From Ichthyophis bannanicus (taxonomy: Eukaryota; Chordata; Amphibia; Gymnophiona; Ichthyophiidae), in assembly GCA_033557465.1 (NCBI GenBank), contig CM066037.1:520234686-520298685 (forward strand): a stretch of 64,000 nucleotides of DNA. Reading direction: 5' to 3'. The notes beneath the pieces are model-generated. The model was not told the origin of the DNA and searched no databases. It saw nothing but the letters and a program-made list of their open reading frames with translations. The position numbers and the translations under genes were made by a program. Shown piece by piece: positions 1 through 10,793 of this stretch. The first letter of the stretch is position 1; every line of letters starts with the position of its first letter.

Positions 1-699
1 AGGGGCCTCATTTGCATAAATAGTTGCATAATGTTACCATACACTAACTTTTAGTAAACATGCCTCTTTAATGAGTATGGATAAAGAAAGACTAAAAGAT
101 TTAGAAACAAGAAGACAATAATTAAACTGGGAACCCCAAAAGCCAAACTTGGAATGTACAACAACACTGTAGAAATAAAACTATAAATTAATTTCCTCTT
201 GTACTAAACAAAGCGCAAACATTAATGATGCACATTTCCCAGAGCTGACATATTCCAGTTAATAAATTCAAAATAAAGAGATATTTTTCTACCTTTTGTG
301 CATTTTTTTCAGTTGCAATTGTTCCAGCCACTTTCTTCTGGTTTCTTCATGTCTTCTGCTAACTCTCCATCGTCTGCTGTCCATTTGCCCTTTCTTCTCT
401 CCTAGTTTTTTTTTCCATTCTCTCTCTACATCTGCTTTAACATACTAATCTTTCTCCTTTTTCTCTTTCCTCATTCCTATTTCATCCACTCAAATTTTAC
501 CCCTCCATCCTCAATCCCCACTTACTCTCCCAATACCTGGCCAATTGTAGATTTGTCTTCTCTCCCAGACAAAATATTTTTCCCCTCTCCATTTCACTTT
601 CCCAGCTCCATACCATTCTAATCCTCCCCCAACATCAGCTCCCTTCTAGTTCCAGCCCCACCCAGCATCCGCTCCCTTCTAGTCCCCCCATTAGTCCAT

Positions 700-1575
700 T
701 TCCAGTCCTATCCTAGCCTCACCATCAGCCCATTTCCAATCCTAGCCCCCCATCAGCCCATTTCCAATCCTAGCTCCCTCCCCTCACAGCCCATTTCCAT
801 TCCAAGCCCCCCTCCCCATCAACCATTTGCAGTTCAAGCCCCCCTTCCACTCAGCCCATTTCCAGTCCTAGCAACCCCCCCCAGCCCATTACCAGTCCTA
901 GACCCCCCATAGCCCATTACCAGTCCTAACCTCCCCATAGCGCACTTCCAGTTTTACCCCCCATCACCCCATTTTCAGTCTTACCCCCCCCCATAGCCCA
1001 TTACCAGTCATAACCCCCCTGCCAATAGCCCACTTCCAGCCCTAACCCCCATTACCCCATTTCAGTCAGCCCTTCCATAGCTCATTACCAGTCCTAACTC
1101 CCCCATCAGCCCACCTCCAGTCCTTACTAACCCCCACCTGCCCATTTCCAGTCCTAGCCCCCACCATAGCCCATTACCAGTCATAACCCCCCTGCCAATA
1201 GCCCATCTCCAGTCATAACCCCCCCCTGCCAATAGCGCATCTCCAGTCATAACCCCCCCTGCCAATAGCCCATCTCCAGTCATAACCCCCCCCTGCCAAT
1301 AGCCCATCTCCAGTCATAACCCCCCCTGCCAATAGCCCATCTCCAGTCATAACCCCCCATCCAATATCCCATATACAGTCATAACCCCCCCCGGCCAATA
1401 GCCCATCTATAGTCTTATCCCCCCCCTGCCAATAGCCCATCTCCAGTCATACCCCCCCCCTGCCAATAGCCCATTTCAAGTCCTACACCCCCCCCCTGCC
1501 AATAGCCCATTTCCAGTCCTACACCCCCCCCCCCCTGCCAATAGCCCATTTCCAGTCCTACACCCCCCCCCCCCG
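700..1575. repeat. C-rich minisatellite inside hAT copy 1, about 32-bp unit
   Basis: The core unit is TGCCAATAGCCCATCTCCAG plus TCATAA and a run of 6-9 C. Units are most regular at 1180-1560 and degenerate to the left. The C runs grow longer toward the right end. Open frames on the minus strand here are repeat translations and not genes. The related tract in copy 2 (45940-46450) is shorter and less regular. Confidence 0.85.
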
Positions 1576-1584
1576 GTAAATTAA

Positions 1585-1865
1585 AAAAAAACCTGGCTTC
1601 TGCTGCTCAAGCAGCAAAATCAGCTGTCCTGCGGCCCCTTCCCCTGTGCCCGGAGATCCGAGTCTGCTCTATCAGCGGCGTGCTTTTCAAGCCGCGAGGA
1701 GAGTATTCCCCTCTCGCGCGGCTTGAAACCGCGCGAGAGGGGAATACTCTCTTCGCGGCTTGAAAAGCACGCCGCTGATAGAGCAGACTCGGATCTCCGG
1801 GCACAGGGGAAGGGGCCGCAGGACAGCTGATTTTGCTGCTTGAGCAGCAGAAGCCAGGTTTTTTT
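1585..1865. repeat. Giant inverted repeat (hairpin) in hAT copy 1
   Basis: The left arm 1585-1721 and right arm 1729-1865 are reverse complements, about 137 bp each, with a 7-base spacer. I found only about one mismatch (GAGGAGAG against CTCTCTTC). Both arms are GC-rich and contain the mirrored box GCAGCAGAAGCCAGG near the outer edge. Transcribed, this would form a long near-perfect RNA hairpin. Confidence 0.9.
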
Positions 1866-2002
1866 AAAATTTGACAATTGATTCTGCCGCTGCCACGGCG
1901 GCAACGGCAGAAGCCAGGGTTTTGGGGGTTTTTTGTTTTCCTCCGTCGCGGGCCGCACAAAGTTGTCTCGCGGGCCGCGTGTTTGAGACCCCTGGGTTAG
2001 AG

Positions 2003-3221
2003 GAATGAGTCTTTGAGCTCTTGATTCGGCGCATAGCTGATTCAACCATCATGGAGTGGTGGGGAAGCTGTGCCTTTTGGAAGCTGGGACACTCTGGTAC
2101 ATGGTATTAAGATGTCTACTTTGGGGTGAAACTGTGAAAAGTGTCTCCCACATCCGGAGTATAAGATCATGAAGGATATGATGCACCGGTTAAGGTGGCA
2201 GCTTCCTTGGGTGCCTTTAGGTTCCGGAGGATCTCCAGTTCCTCCACCCTTGTTTCATTATCCGATGTCACTGTGATAGAGAACCCCTTGCCTAGGTCTC
2301 GGATAAACTCCTGAAAGGACATGTCCTCAGGCGGTGACATGCGGTGCTGTTGGGGTGGGGAAGGGAACGAAGGAAGGTCCTGGGGCCCCCATGAATCGAG
2401 TGACTCCCTATTCGAATCCGGGGAATCAGAATCGGAAGACTCAAGTATCGACAGGTATGGTGCACACAGAAAGATAGATGCCAGTATCAATGTTACGATG
2501 AATCGTCCTCTGTGAGCCACTTGGGCCTTGCACCAGTATCGGTAAGGGATTCCAGGGAGGGCATGGGTGGAAGCGATGTTGCACCTGGAACCGTGTGTCG
2601 CTATCTGTACCGGTACCGATTGCCTGGTACCTGCAACCAATTATTTTATGGATACCGATGCTACAAGTAGGGCTTCCATACTGCGTTGGATGGCCAGTAT
2701 GCACTGGTCTATCGACGTTGCTGATACTTGGATATCGGTGGTGGGTATTTGCACCACTGTCCCGGAGCATGGCACCAGTAGCTCTCCGGAGGTCGAGGCC
2801 TCTGGAGCATCTTAGAACCCCTCGATAGCTTTGGAGGGCAAGACCTCCCACTGGGGTGGTTTGGCTGGCCGATCTGCCTTGGGGCAACTCCTGATGGATC
2901 TCCATTTAGAACAAGATCTTTACCTGGGGGTATCTGCAGACTTTGATGCTGCCTTGTGCTTGGATACCTGAGTTCCAGGAGAGGATGAAGAGGCCCTCGA
3001 CGAAGTGGACGCCAATGATAGCACGTCAGAGGCGAAGAGAGTACCTAATTTAGAAGCCCGGTTTAGTCCTCTTCAGGTCATTTTCTGGCAAAGGGGATAG
3101 TCCTTTGGCTGGTGGTCTGGGCTGAGGCGTTTGAGACACCAGTCATGAGTATCAGTTGCCGAAATGATGCTAGCACACGTAATGCTTTTTTTTTTTTTAA
3201 ACCACTAGTTGGTTTCTGCAT
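2003..3221 (-). pseudogene. DIRS gag remnant (minus strand)
   Basis: Reading down from an ATG at 3221, the translation starts MQKPTSG plus a lysine run. It then shows a broken version of the gag N-terminal motif found in other copies here (TDTH..C..CL). Later parts resemble the middle gag of the copy at 48729: a PPEDMSFQEFIRDL-type segment near 2290-2340 and a KAPKEAATL segment near 2200-2230. There are frameshifts and stops throughout. The hAT copy interrupts the gene at 2002. DIRS gag is presumed to be a nucleocapsid-like protein; this copy cannot encode one. Confidence 0.7.
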
Positions 3222-3640
3222 ACTCTCAATGATGAAGAATATGGAAGGCTTAAGGTTCAAAAGGGTGTCAGCTCCCAAGTAGTAGTGTGTTTTTTGGGTT
3301 TTTTTTAGGCAAATAAGAAGAAAATAAAACAAAAAGAATTAAGTAAATCAGCGATGTCTTAGACGGTGCTGATGTGTCAACGGGAAGGCAGACACTATCC
3401 ATAAAAAAGGTTTTTTCTGCAGTGATGGAATTTGCTTCCTGCTGGCTTCGTGGAAAACGAAGAACTGAAGAGAGGGAGTTGGGAAGGCAGTAAGGCAGCA
3501 ACGCAGGCGCAGTGGGGTGCTCCCAAAGGCTTTCCTATTGGACCATGGGGAGTATTCCTGTGCAGCTCCATCACCCATATGTGAAGACTACATTCCTGCC
3601 TATTTCTGGAGATCCCTTATCCTGTCCAAAAGGTTTTTTC
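3222..3640 (-). mobile_element. DIRS 5' leader and left ITR remnant (minus strand)
   Basis: The segment 3490-3640 matches, in reverse, the start of the DIRS at 48729: a CCCAAAGGCTTTC box, a GGGGAGTATTCC box, CCCATATGTGAAGACTACAT and then ATTCCTGCC with a degenerate CTGGAGAT terminus. It closes the element whose gag lies at 2003-3221. Confidence 0.65.
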
Positions 3641-3740
3641 TGGTTTTAGGGCTTTGTAAATCCTGCTGCCTTTACTCTTTAAATTACTATACAAAAATTT
3701 ACATTGAAATTCTATTTGAGGCTTTTGACTAAGACTTTAA

Positions 3741-4151
<411 letters not shown>

Positions 4152-4499
4152 TAGCGTAGTTGCTTACCTGTAACAGGGGTTCTCCGTAGACAGCAGGGGT
4201 ATACAGCCACACTCCTCTGGTGAAACACCTACTGAACCAAGTTGCCGGACTCTCCCCTAGCTCAGAGAAGTCTTTAGACCTCTCTGAGCATGTGTGTGCA
4301 CGTGTGTGTGTGTGTCTCCTTCCCACATGCTTGCCTCTGCGAGATCGGTTGATGATAAAGCAGAGAGTGGTGACCTGTGATGTACGTTTTAAGGTTGGAT
4401 ATGTGAGTCCTATAAATCTGGAGGTGGTATTAGTGAACGTTCATACACTTTCTGTTTTTTTGGAGGGGGGGTTGTTTGTTTTTTTGCAGGTATGGCAGG

Positions 4500-4605
4500 T
4501 GGGTGAATGTGGCTGCATACCCCTGCTGTCTACGGAGAACTCCGGATACAGGTAAGCATCTATGCTTTCTTCGGAGACAAGCAGGGGGATGCAGGTACAC
4601 TCTGC
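4500..4605. repeat. ICR of the old DIRS
   Basis: The sequence TACGGAGAACTCCGGATACAGGTAAGCATC matches the reverse complement of the element's outer right edge (4152-4200). It is followed by CTTCGGAGACAAGCAGGGGGATG, the counterpart of the left edge. This back-to-back copy of both outer edges is the hallmark ICR of DIRS elements. Confidence 0.75.
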
Positions 4606-4684
4606 TGGTGAATCCAGAGCTGAGGGCCACTGCCTTGTGGTTCCTGTACTGCAGTCCGAGCATGGAAATGGGAGATGAATTCGT

Positions 4685-5700
4685 TTGTAAAGAGGTTGCG
4701 CAGAACCGCCTGTCTGAAGGCGAAGTCTTGTGCCGAAGAGCAGTCCAAACTGTAGTGCTTCATGAACTTATGAAGAGATGTCCGTGTACCTGCTTTGCAG
4801 ATGGCTGAAGCAGAAATGGACGCCAAGCTAGCTATGGATGCTGCAGTGGCCTGAAGATTATGGGACCCTATGCATCCTGGAGAATGTAGTTGAACCTGCT
4901 GATAGCAGGAGATGCAGTCCATGATCCAGTTTGAGAGTCTGCTTGAAAGCTGGTTTTCCCAGATTATTAGGATTAAATGTTACGAAGAGCTGGGAGGAAT
5001 GGTTCTGGGATACAGTACGGTGAAGATAGTAGAGGAAGGACCTTTCTATATTCCAGGGTATGGAATGTTTCCTTTGGAGAGCCCCTCGGTGGATTTGGAA
5101 AGCATGCGAGCAGGATGGAGGGCTGATTGATGTGAAAGTCTGAGACTATCTTCAGCAGAAATTTGGGGCGAGTCCGAAGGACAACTTTGTCATGCAGGAA
5201 CTGTGTGTATGGAAGATAGTGCACTATAGAACCTGAAGTTCTTAGACTCGTTATGCTGATGTTATAGCCACCAGAAAAGTTGCCTTCCATGTGAGGTGTT
5301 TGAGAGAGGCATTCATTAGGGGTTCAAAGGGCTCCATCATGGGCAAGAACAATATCCAGATCCCAAGCTGGTACTGGCCATCAGACTGATGGTTTTGTAT
5401 TCATGAGACTTTTCATGAAGTGAGATACTAAAGGACTTGAGGAAATAGGTTTGCCATCAATGGGAGCATGGAAAGCTGCAATGGTGGACAGATGATAGCG
5501 TACGGAGTTGGTCTGAAGGCCAAACGTAGATGTGGATAGGCAAGTACTTGCCCCAAGGAATGGGGTCTTGACCAAGTAGAGTCATCCAGTTGGAAAAGCA
5601 AGACCATTTGTGTTGATAGGAATGCCATATTGTGGACATTCTCGAAGCTGTGATAACAGATCTGAAGTCACCTGGCAGGGAGGAGTCTTGTTAGGTCCCC
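4685..5700 (-). pseudogene. Tyrosine recombinase of the old DIRS, broken
   Basis: Fragments in several frames follow the YR of the copy at 57628. At 5381-5575 there is a segment like GLQTNSVRYHLS..A; at 4973-5290 a segment with DKVVLRTRPKF and SDFHINQ; at 4560-4900 the C-terminus with FMKHYSLD, which holds the presumed catalytic tyrosine, and FRQAVLRNLF. Stops and indels separate the pieces. A functional YR would insert the circular double-stranded element DNA by strand exchange. This copy cannot. Confidence 0.75.
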
Positions 5701-6022
5701 TGTAGTTTCCAAGTGGTGAGGTAGGGGTGCAAAGGAAGGCTATGGTTCTGAGTGAGAAGGGCTAGTTGGAGCCCTAGAAGAATGGGTGATTCCTGTAGTA
5801 GTGTTAGGAGATAGGTGAACTAGGATGGTCGGGGCTATTGGGGTGTTATGATAATGACTGATGCTTTATCTTGCTTGATCTTGAGAACACGAGTGATGAG
5901 TGGGAACAGAGGAAACACATAGTGTCTGTGACCAGTCTTATTGTAAATGCATCGTGGGCCCAGCAGTATTGGCTGGGTCAGATGGAGCAGAAGAGGGTGT
6001 ATTTGTCATTTTTGGCTGATTT

Positions 6023-6215
6023 AAAGAGTAGTTACTTACCTGTAACAGGTGTTCTCCAGGAGCAGCAGGAATCAATCCTCACATATGGGTGACGTCGGCG
6101 CCGATGGAGCCCCCGTGCGGAGCATTTTCCCAGCTTTCAAAGAAAGCCTTTGGGAATGCAGCGCGCCTGCGCGGTCACCTTCCCGCCCAAGGGTGCCATC
6201 TTGCTCAGTCTGATG
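6023..6215 (-). repeat. Right ITR of DIRS 6023-13325
   Basis: This is the inverted match of 13148-13325. It includes TGGGTGACGTCGGCGCCGA, an AAAGAAAGCCTTTGGGAA box, a CCCGCCCAAGGG box and GCCATCTTGC. On the minus strand the outermost part carries CAG|GTAAGT (plus coordinates 6034-6042). Confidence 0.88.
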
Positions 6216-6284
6216 ACATAGCTAAAAGACAGCAAAAATCAAAATAAAGGATATGACTGCAACTCCAGGGGAGGAGGGAGGGTC

Positions 6285-6385
6285 GTGAGGACTGATTCCT
6301 GCTGCTCCTGGAGAACACCTGTTACAGGTGAGTAACTACTCTTTCTCCAGGACCAAGCAGGAAGTCGGTCCTCACATATGGGACT
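6285..6385. repeat. ICR of DIRS 6023-13325
   Basis: The first half repeats the right-edge sequence in reverse complement, from GTGAGGACTGATTCC through CCTGTTACAGGTGAGTAACT. The second half, CTTTCTCCAGGACCAAGCAG and onward, equals the reverse complement of the left edge (13290-13325). The two halves share CTTT, which matches the ends at both borders. Confidence 0.87.
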
Positions 6386-6529
6386 CCCCAGCTCTAGGCT
6401 ACCGGGAACCCAAAGCTGAAAAAATGACTCCCTCTCAAGAGCCTCGGCATCTGTGATAAGAATATCCTCTGAGAATGCCCCCGTACGGTAGCCCAACACA
6501 AGGGCCGGAGGGTAGGAGTTGCCTAAACC

Positions 6530-7850
6530 TCAGAGATTACGGAATACCGCCTGTCCGAAAGCACTGTCCCTTTGGGACTCTCCCGCGAGGCGTAGTGGGC
6601 TGCAAAGGTCTGGCTTGAAGACCAAGTAGTGGCCCGGCAGATGTCTGCCAACAGAACAGAGCAGAGATGAGCTACTGACGCGGCTTTCGCCCTGACATGG
6701 TAGGCCGTGACTCAACCCTGCAAGGGGAGGTCAGCTGCCTTGTACGCCCAGGCGATACAATCTGCTACCCAAGTGGACAGCGTACGCTTGGAGACAGGTA
6801 ACCCCAATTTATTAGGGTCAAAGGAGATTAAGAGCTGAGTAGTCCTTCGATGCCCCTGCGTACGTTCCGTGTAAAAGGACAACGCCCTCTTACAGTCCAG
6901 AGGATGCAAGACTGTCTCAGCCCGGTTGGTATGCGGCCTGGGAAAGAACGTCGGAAGAACCACCTCCTGGTTGAGGTGGAAAGAGGAGACAACTTTTGGA
7001 AGGAACTTCGGATGAGTCCGAAGGACCACCCTGTTCCTATAGAACCGTGTGTACGGTCTATCAGAAACCAGAGCTTGTAGTTCACTCACACGTCTGGCCG
7101 AGGTAAGAGCTACCAGGAAGAGCGCCTTCCAAGAAAGGAAGCGTAAATGGCAAGTAGCCATCGGCTCAAACGGTGGGCGAGTAAGTTGTTGCAAGACCAC
7201 ATTCAAATCCCACTCAGTGGCAGGTGGATGTATCGGAGGCTTGAGCAAAAGCAGGCCTCTGAGGAAGCGGGACACCAAGGGGTGAACCGACAGCGACTGT
7301 CCCTCCACCGGTGAGTGGTGTGCTGAAAGAGCACTGAGGTGGACCCGAACAGAGTTGGACTTAAGGCCTAGGTCTGACAGGTGAAGTAGGTATTGTAGCA
7401 CTACTGGCACAAGGCAGGAGAAAGGATCTTCATTGTGCTGAGCACACCACACTGAGAACCTGCGCCACTTGAGTGCATAGGTCTTTCTGGTGGATTGCCT
7501 CCTCGAGGCCAAGACCACCTCCTCAATTTCCCTAGGTAGAAGTAAGAGAGCTAGCACTAACCTTTCAGCAGCCAGGCCATCAGATTGAGGGATCTGAGAT
7601 TGGGGTGCAGAAGGGAACCCTGATCCTGAGACAAGAGATCGGGTTGCAACCCCAGAGGAAATGGCGTTTCTACTGCCAACTGCAGAAGAAGTGGAAACCA
7701 CAGCTGCCTCGGCCATCTGGGGGCTACCAGAATGACTGAGGCCTTTTCCCGTAGAATCTTGAACAGAGTTCGGGCCACCAGGGGTGTGGGAGGAAACGCA
7801 TACAGGAGACCCGTAGGCCAAGAGATCAGAAACGCATCTGCTGCCATTCT
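6530..7850 (-). pseudogene. DIRS tyrosine recombinase, one nonsense plus a frameshift
   Basis: The reading is long and well preserved. An N-terminal SAM-like part (STRKTYALKWRRFSVWC) is followed by the catalytic domain with SARRVSELQAL (first catalytic Arg). A TGA at 6712-6714 stands where the copy at 57628 has Arg, just before the His-x-x-Arg box (here YHVR). A frameshift follows, then a TTWSS-like segment and FGQAVFRNL. The reading overlaps the RT frame upstream, so the true start is unclear. The product would be the integrase-like enzyme of the element. Confidence 0.85.
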
Positions 7851-8328
7851 CAGGGGATGCGGCTGTCTGGAGCAAAACCTGGGCAGCTGATGGTTCAGTG
7901 GACTTGCAAAGAGATTGATGGATGGAAGCCCCCATTGTAGAAAGATCTGCTGGACCACCAGTGGATTCAACTGCCATTCGTGAGGCAGGCGAATCCTGCT
8001 TAGTTTGTCTGCCAAGAAGTTCTCCTGACCAGGTAGATAAACTGCTTTGAGAAACATGCCTTGTTTGACTGCAAAGGAGCAAAGGGCCTGCGCCTCCTGA
8101 CACAGGAGTCTGGACCCTGTGCCCCCTTGCTTGTTCACATAGAACATTGCTACCTGATTGTCTGAACTAAGACAGACTGGTGAGAGAGGGCATGAGAAAA
8201 AGTCTGCAGAGCCAAGTGGATTGCCCGCAGCTCCAAAAGATTGATCTGCTGTGTGGCCTCCCGAGGAGACCAGAGGCCTTGAGTACACCTGCCATGGCAA
8301 TGTGCACTCCAGCCCTTTATTATTTATT
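7557..8328 (-). pseudogene. DIRS RNase H C-terminal half and Dam-like region
   Basis: This resumes the RT-RNase H reading after the L2 insertion. RNase H residues include DNQVAMFYVNKQGGTGS and a YLPGQENFLADKLSR segment. The Dam-like N6-adenine methyltransferase region follows, with LFASPL, the FPP box and APRWPRQLW. The usual NPPY-type catalytic motif is absent; FPPT occupies its place. The stop present at the end of RT in the 57628 copy is missing here, so the frame runs on to 7557. Confidence 0.8.
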
Positions 8329-9640
8329 TTATTTATTACAATCTCTTATATACCGCACTATTCGACATCAGCGCGGTTTACATGGAACATAACGATCAGA
8401 ACAGCAGGCTGTTCTGTTATACATAGAACAGGTGTGTAGAACTAGGATAACATAGGGTAGCTATTCACAGGTAATATTTACATATCGGCATCGTGACAAG
8501 GTTCATAACATAGGGTAACTATTTACAGGTAATATTTACATCAGGCATCATGACAAGTTCAATGCTATCATGAATTTTACAGAGAAAGATAATGAGGTTG
8601 AGGAGAAGGTGGAGTCTCTAAAGTTGTTGTTGCATTATCTAGGTGTATTGTTGTATTGGTAGTATTTAAGGAACAGGTGGTATTTTATAGCCTTCCTGAA
8701 TTGGGTAAGGTCAGTGATGTGGCGGATATTTGATGGTAGAAGATTCCAACATTTAGGGGCGTAGAATCGGAAGGCTCTGTTTGCCGTTGTCATGGTACAT
8801 TTTGTTACTGTTTTCGGGGTTGCTAAGGTATTTATGGATAAGGTTCTTCTGGATCTGTTAGCTGGGATGACGTGTATGAGTTCTGTTAGGGAGGAGGGCG
8901 CAAGACCATTAATTGTTTTGAAGGTGAGAAGTAAGGTCTTGAATAAAATCCTTCCGTGTATTGGGAGCCAGTGGAGATGCATCAGGATAGGTGTCACATG
9001 GTCATTCCTAGATGCACCATGAAGGACTCTTGCTGCGGCATTCATTGCTAGTTGAATTGGGTGTAGAGTGGACTGTGGGAGGCCTTGTAAAATAGCGTTT
9101 GCATAGTCCAAATGAGGTAAGACTAGAGCCTGGTATATTGTTCGGAAGTCGTTGGGGTCTAGTAGTGAGCGCAGGTGCTTAAGCATGCAGATCTTGAAGT
9201 ATATGGCTCTTACTATGTTATTTATGTGTGCCTTCATGTCAATACGTTGGTCCAAGGTGATTCCGAGGTAACGTATGGATTGTTTTGTTTGGAGGTCTGC
9301 TTCTTTGCTAGGTAATGCTAGGTACGTATGACCTAGATTGGCCACTGTTGGAAACAGGATACTGGGCTTGATGGACCTTGGTCTGACCCAGTATGGCATA
9401 TCTTATGTTCTTTGACTCTTATGTATGGTGGTGGGGTGAAGTTGTTCCTTGTAATGAAAAGTACTTCCGTTTTCTTGTGTTGAATACGGAGGTTTTGAGA
9501 TTGAAGCCATTCAGAGACTGTGTCGAAGCAGTTTATCAAAGGGGATATGTCAAAATGCTCTGTAGAGAATGTTGTATATAGCAGGATATCATTTGCATAT
9601 ATCAGGCAGTCTTTAAGGAAACATCGGTCGTCATCACCCT
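8316..9640 (-). mobile_element. L2-clade LINE 3' part inserted in DIRS RT
   Basis: The minus-strand translation gives the end of a reverse transcriptase: YANDILLY (YxDD box with D to N), then SIRYLGITLDQR, LVLPHLDYANAIL, HVTPILMHLHWLPIHGRI and a WNLLPSNIR-type end. These are typical of L2. The 3' end gives TGTAAACCGCGCTGATGTC, GGTATATAAGAGATTG and an AATAAATAAA tail. The element is 5'-truncated. It splits the DIRS RNase H between GATGACGACCGATG and GGCTGGAGTGCAC. Confidence 0.88.
9316..9414 (+). mobile_element. CR1 3'-end fragment nested in L2
   Basis: TTGGCCACTGTTGGAAACAG and ATACTGGGCTTGATGGACC, then a TCTGACCCAGTATGGC segment and CTTATGTTC, are the hallmark 3' end of CR1 elements. It lies in the opposite orientation to the L2 and interrupts its reading between the RVK and ALPSKE segments. 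Confidence 0.75.
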
Positions 9641-10793
9641 TGTGTGTGCTGGGGCCTGGAAGGGTACCCTCCCCCCACCCCCCAAGAAGGTTTGGGTGAT
9701 GTAGCCACCACTGTAAGGAGTCCAAGAGCGGTTTGGACACCTTTACTCTGTCTCGGAGGTCGCCTTTGGCTTGCGCCCACTGAGCTCTTAGGCACCAGTG
9801 AGCCGCCCGCATGTGCAGACTGGCATTCGGGGTCACATGTACCGTGAATGCCATGTGACCCAGAAGCCGCAGGAAGTGTCTGGCGGAGACCTGAGAATTG
9901 CTTTGGAACTGGCTGGCCAAGTCCATCAGCCAGTGGGCCCTGTCCTCGGCAAGTAAGCTCTTGCCTGCAGGGTGTCTAATCTTGCCCCTATAAAACTCTA
10001 GGTTCTGTGAGGGGAGCAAAGTGGACTTTGCATAGTTGATGACAAAGCCCAGATGCTGAAGAAGAGAGACAGTGCGAAGAGTGGCTTGTCTGGCCTCCTG
10101 GAGAGACTGACCCCTGATGAGCCAGTCGTCCAGGTATGGGAAGACAAAGATTCCCTGATTTCTGAGATAGGCTGCCACCACCGCCAGGCATTTGGTGAAA
10201 ACCCTGGGGGCAGAAGTTAGGCCAAAGGGCAGTACTCTGTACTGAAAATGATTTCTTCTCACCACAAATCTGAGATATTGTCTGTGGTCTGGATGGATGA
10301 GAATGTGGGTATAAGCATCCTTTAGGTCTAAGGAGCATAGCCAATCTCCCTGCTGGAGGTAGGGCAGCAGTATCCCAAGGGTAAGCATCTTGAACTTTTC
10401 CCTCTCCAGAAACTTGTTTAGGTTTTGCAAGTCTAGGATAGGCCGGAGGCCTCCTGTCCTTTTTGGTACCAGAAAGTACCTGGAGTAAAAGCCTCACCCT
10501 TCCAGGTGGTGAGGCACCGGTTCTACCGTCTGTTCCTTTAGAAGACTTGCCAGCTCCTGAAGGAGGAGGTTTCTGTGCAGAGGGAGTCTTGGAGGCTCCC
10601 CTGGAAAGTAGGAGGGGGGTATCTGGTGGAAGTAGAGCATGTAGCCCTTTTGGACTATGCTGAGGACCCAGGTATCCCCTGTGATGGCTGGCCACCTGTA
10701 GGTGTACAGGGTCAGCCGACCTCCTGTGCTGAGTGGAGCCAGCTGTGGAGAAGAGGCTATGCTGTGGGAGTCAAAACCCCACTCCCTGCTGTG
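9641..10793 (-). pseudogene. DIRS reverse transcriptase, first part
   Basis: The reading begins at the gag-RT overlap (GFDSHSIAS) and runs through GGRLTLYTYRW. A TGA stop at about 10494 replaces a sense codon between HHLEG and GFYSR. It continues with GGLRPILDL, SLDLKDAYTHI, LPFGLTSAPRVFTK and the catalytic YLDDW box. The L2 inserts at the start of RNase H (near TTDAS). Without the TGA and the L2 this would be an RT of the family's usual length. Confidence 0.86.

Larger units (their letters stand above)
1..1994. mobile_element. Non-autonomous hAT transposon, right part (copy 1)
   Basis: The right end is a terminal inverted repeat reading GTTTGAGACCCCTG at 1981-1994, followed by candidate target duplication GGTTAGAG (1995-2002). 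The left end lies outside the window. The whole stretch is collinear with the complete copy at 44864-46954: AT-rich left part, CT-rich tract, C-rich minisatellite, giant hairpin, and a GC-rich right end with two GCGGGCCGC motifs. No transposase is encoded, so it would depend on a transposase supplied elsewhere. The hAT assignment rests on the 8-bp TSD and TIR form seen in the complete copy. The host sequence on the right is a minus-strand DIRS gag remnant. Confidence 0.8.
4152..6022 (-). mobile_element. Old DIRS, 3' part (YR, ICR, right ITR), minus strand
   Basis: The terminus CTAGCGTAGTTGCTTACCTG (from 4151) corresponds to the right edge of other DIRS copies. An ICR lies at about 4500-4600, and diverged YR sequence runs to about 5700. 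The Dam-like tail is cut at 6022 by a younger DIRS, and the same reading resumes at 13326. The divergence is clearly higher than in the copies at 6023 or 57628, which suggests an older insertion of a related subfamily. Confidence 0.8.

Noticed and set aside
1062..1440. Gly/Trp-rich open frames on the minus strand
   Set aside because: They are translations of the C-rich minisatellite in the hAT element; repeat phase explains the open frame.
700..1575. Possible CRISPR-like array
   Set aside because: The repeats are contiguous without unique spacers and lie in a eukaryotic transposon; it is a minisatellite.
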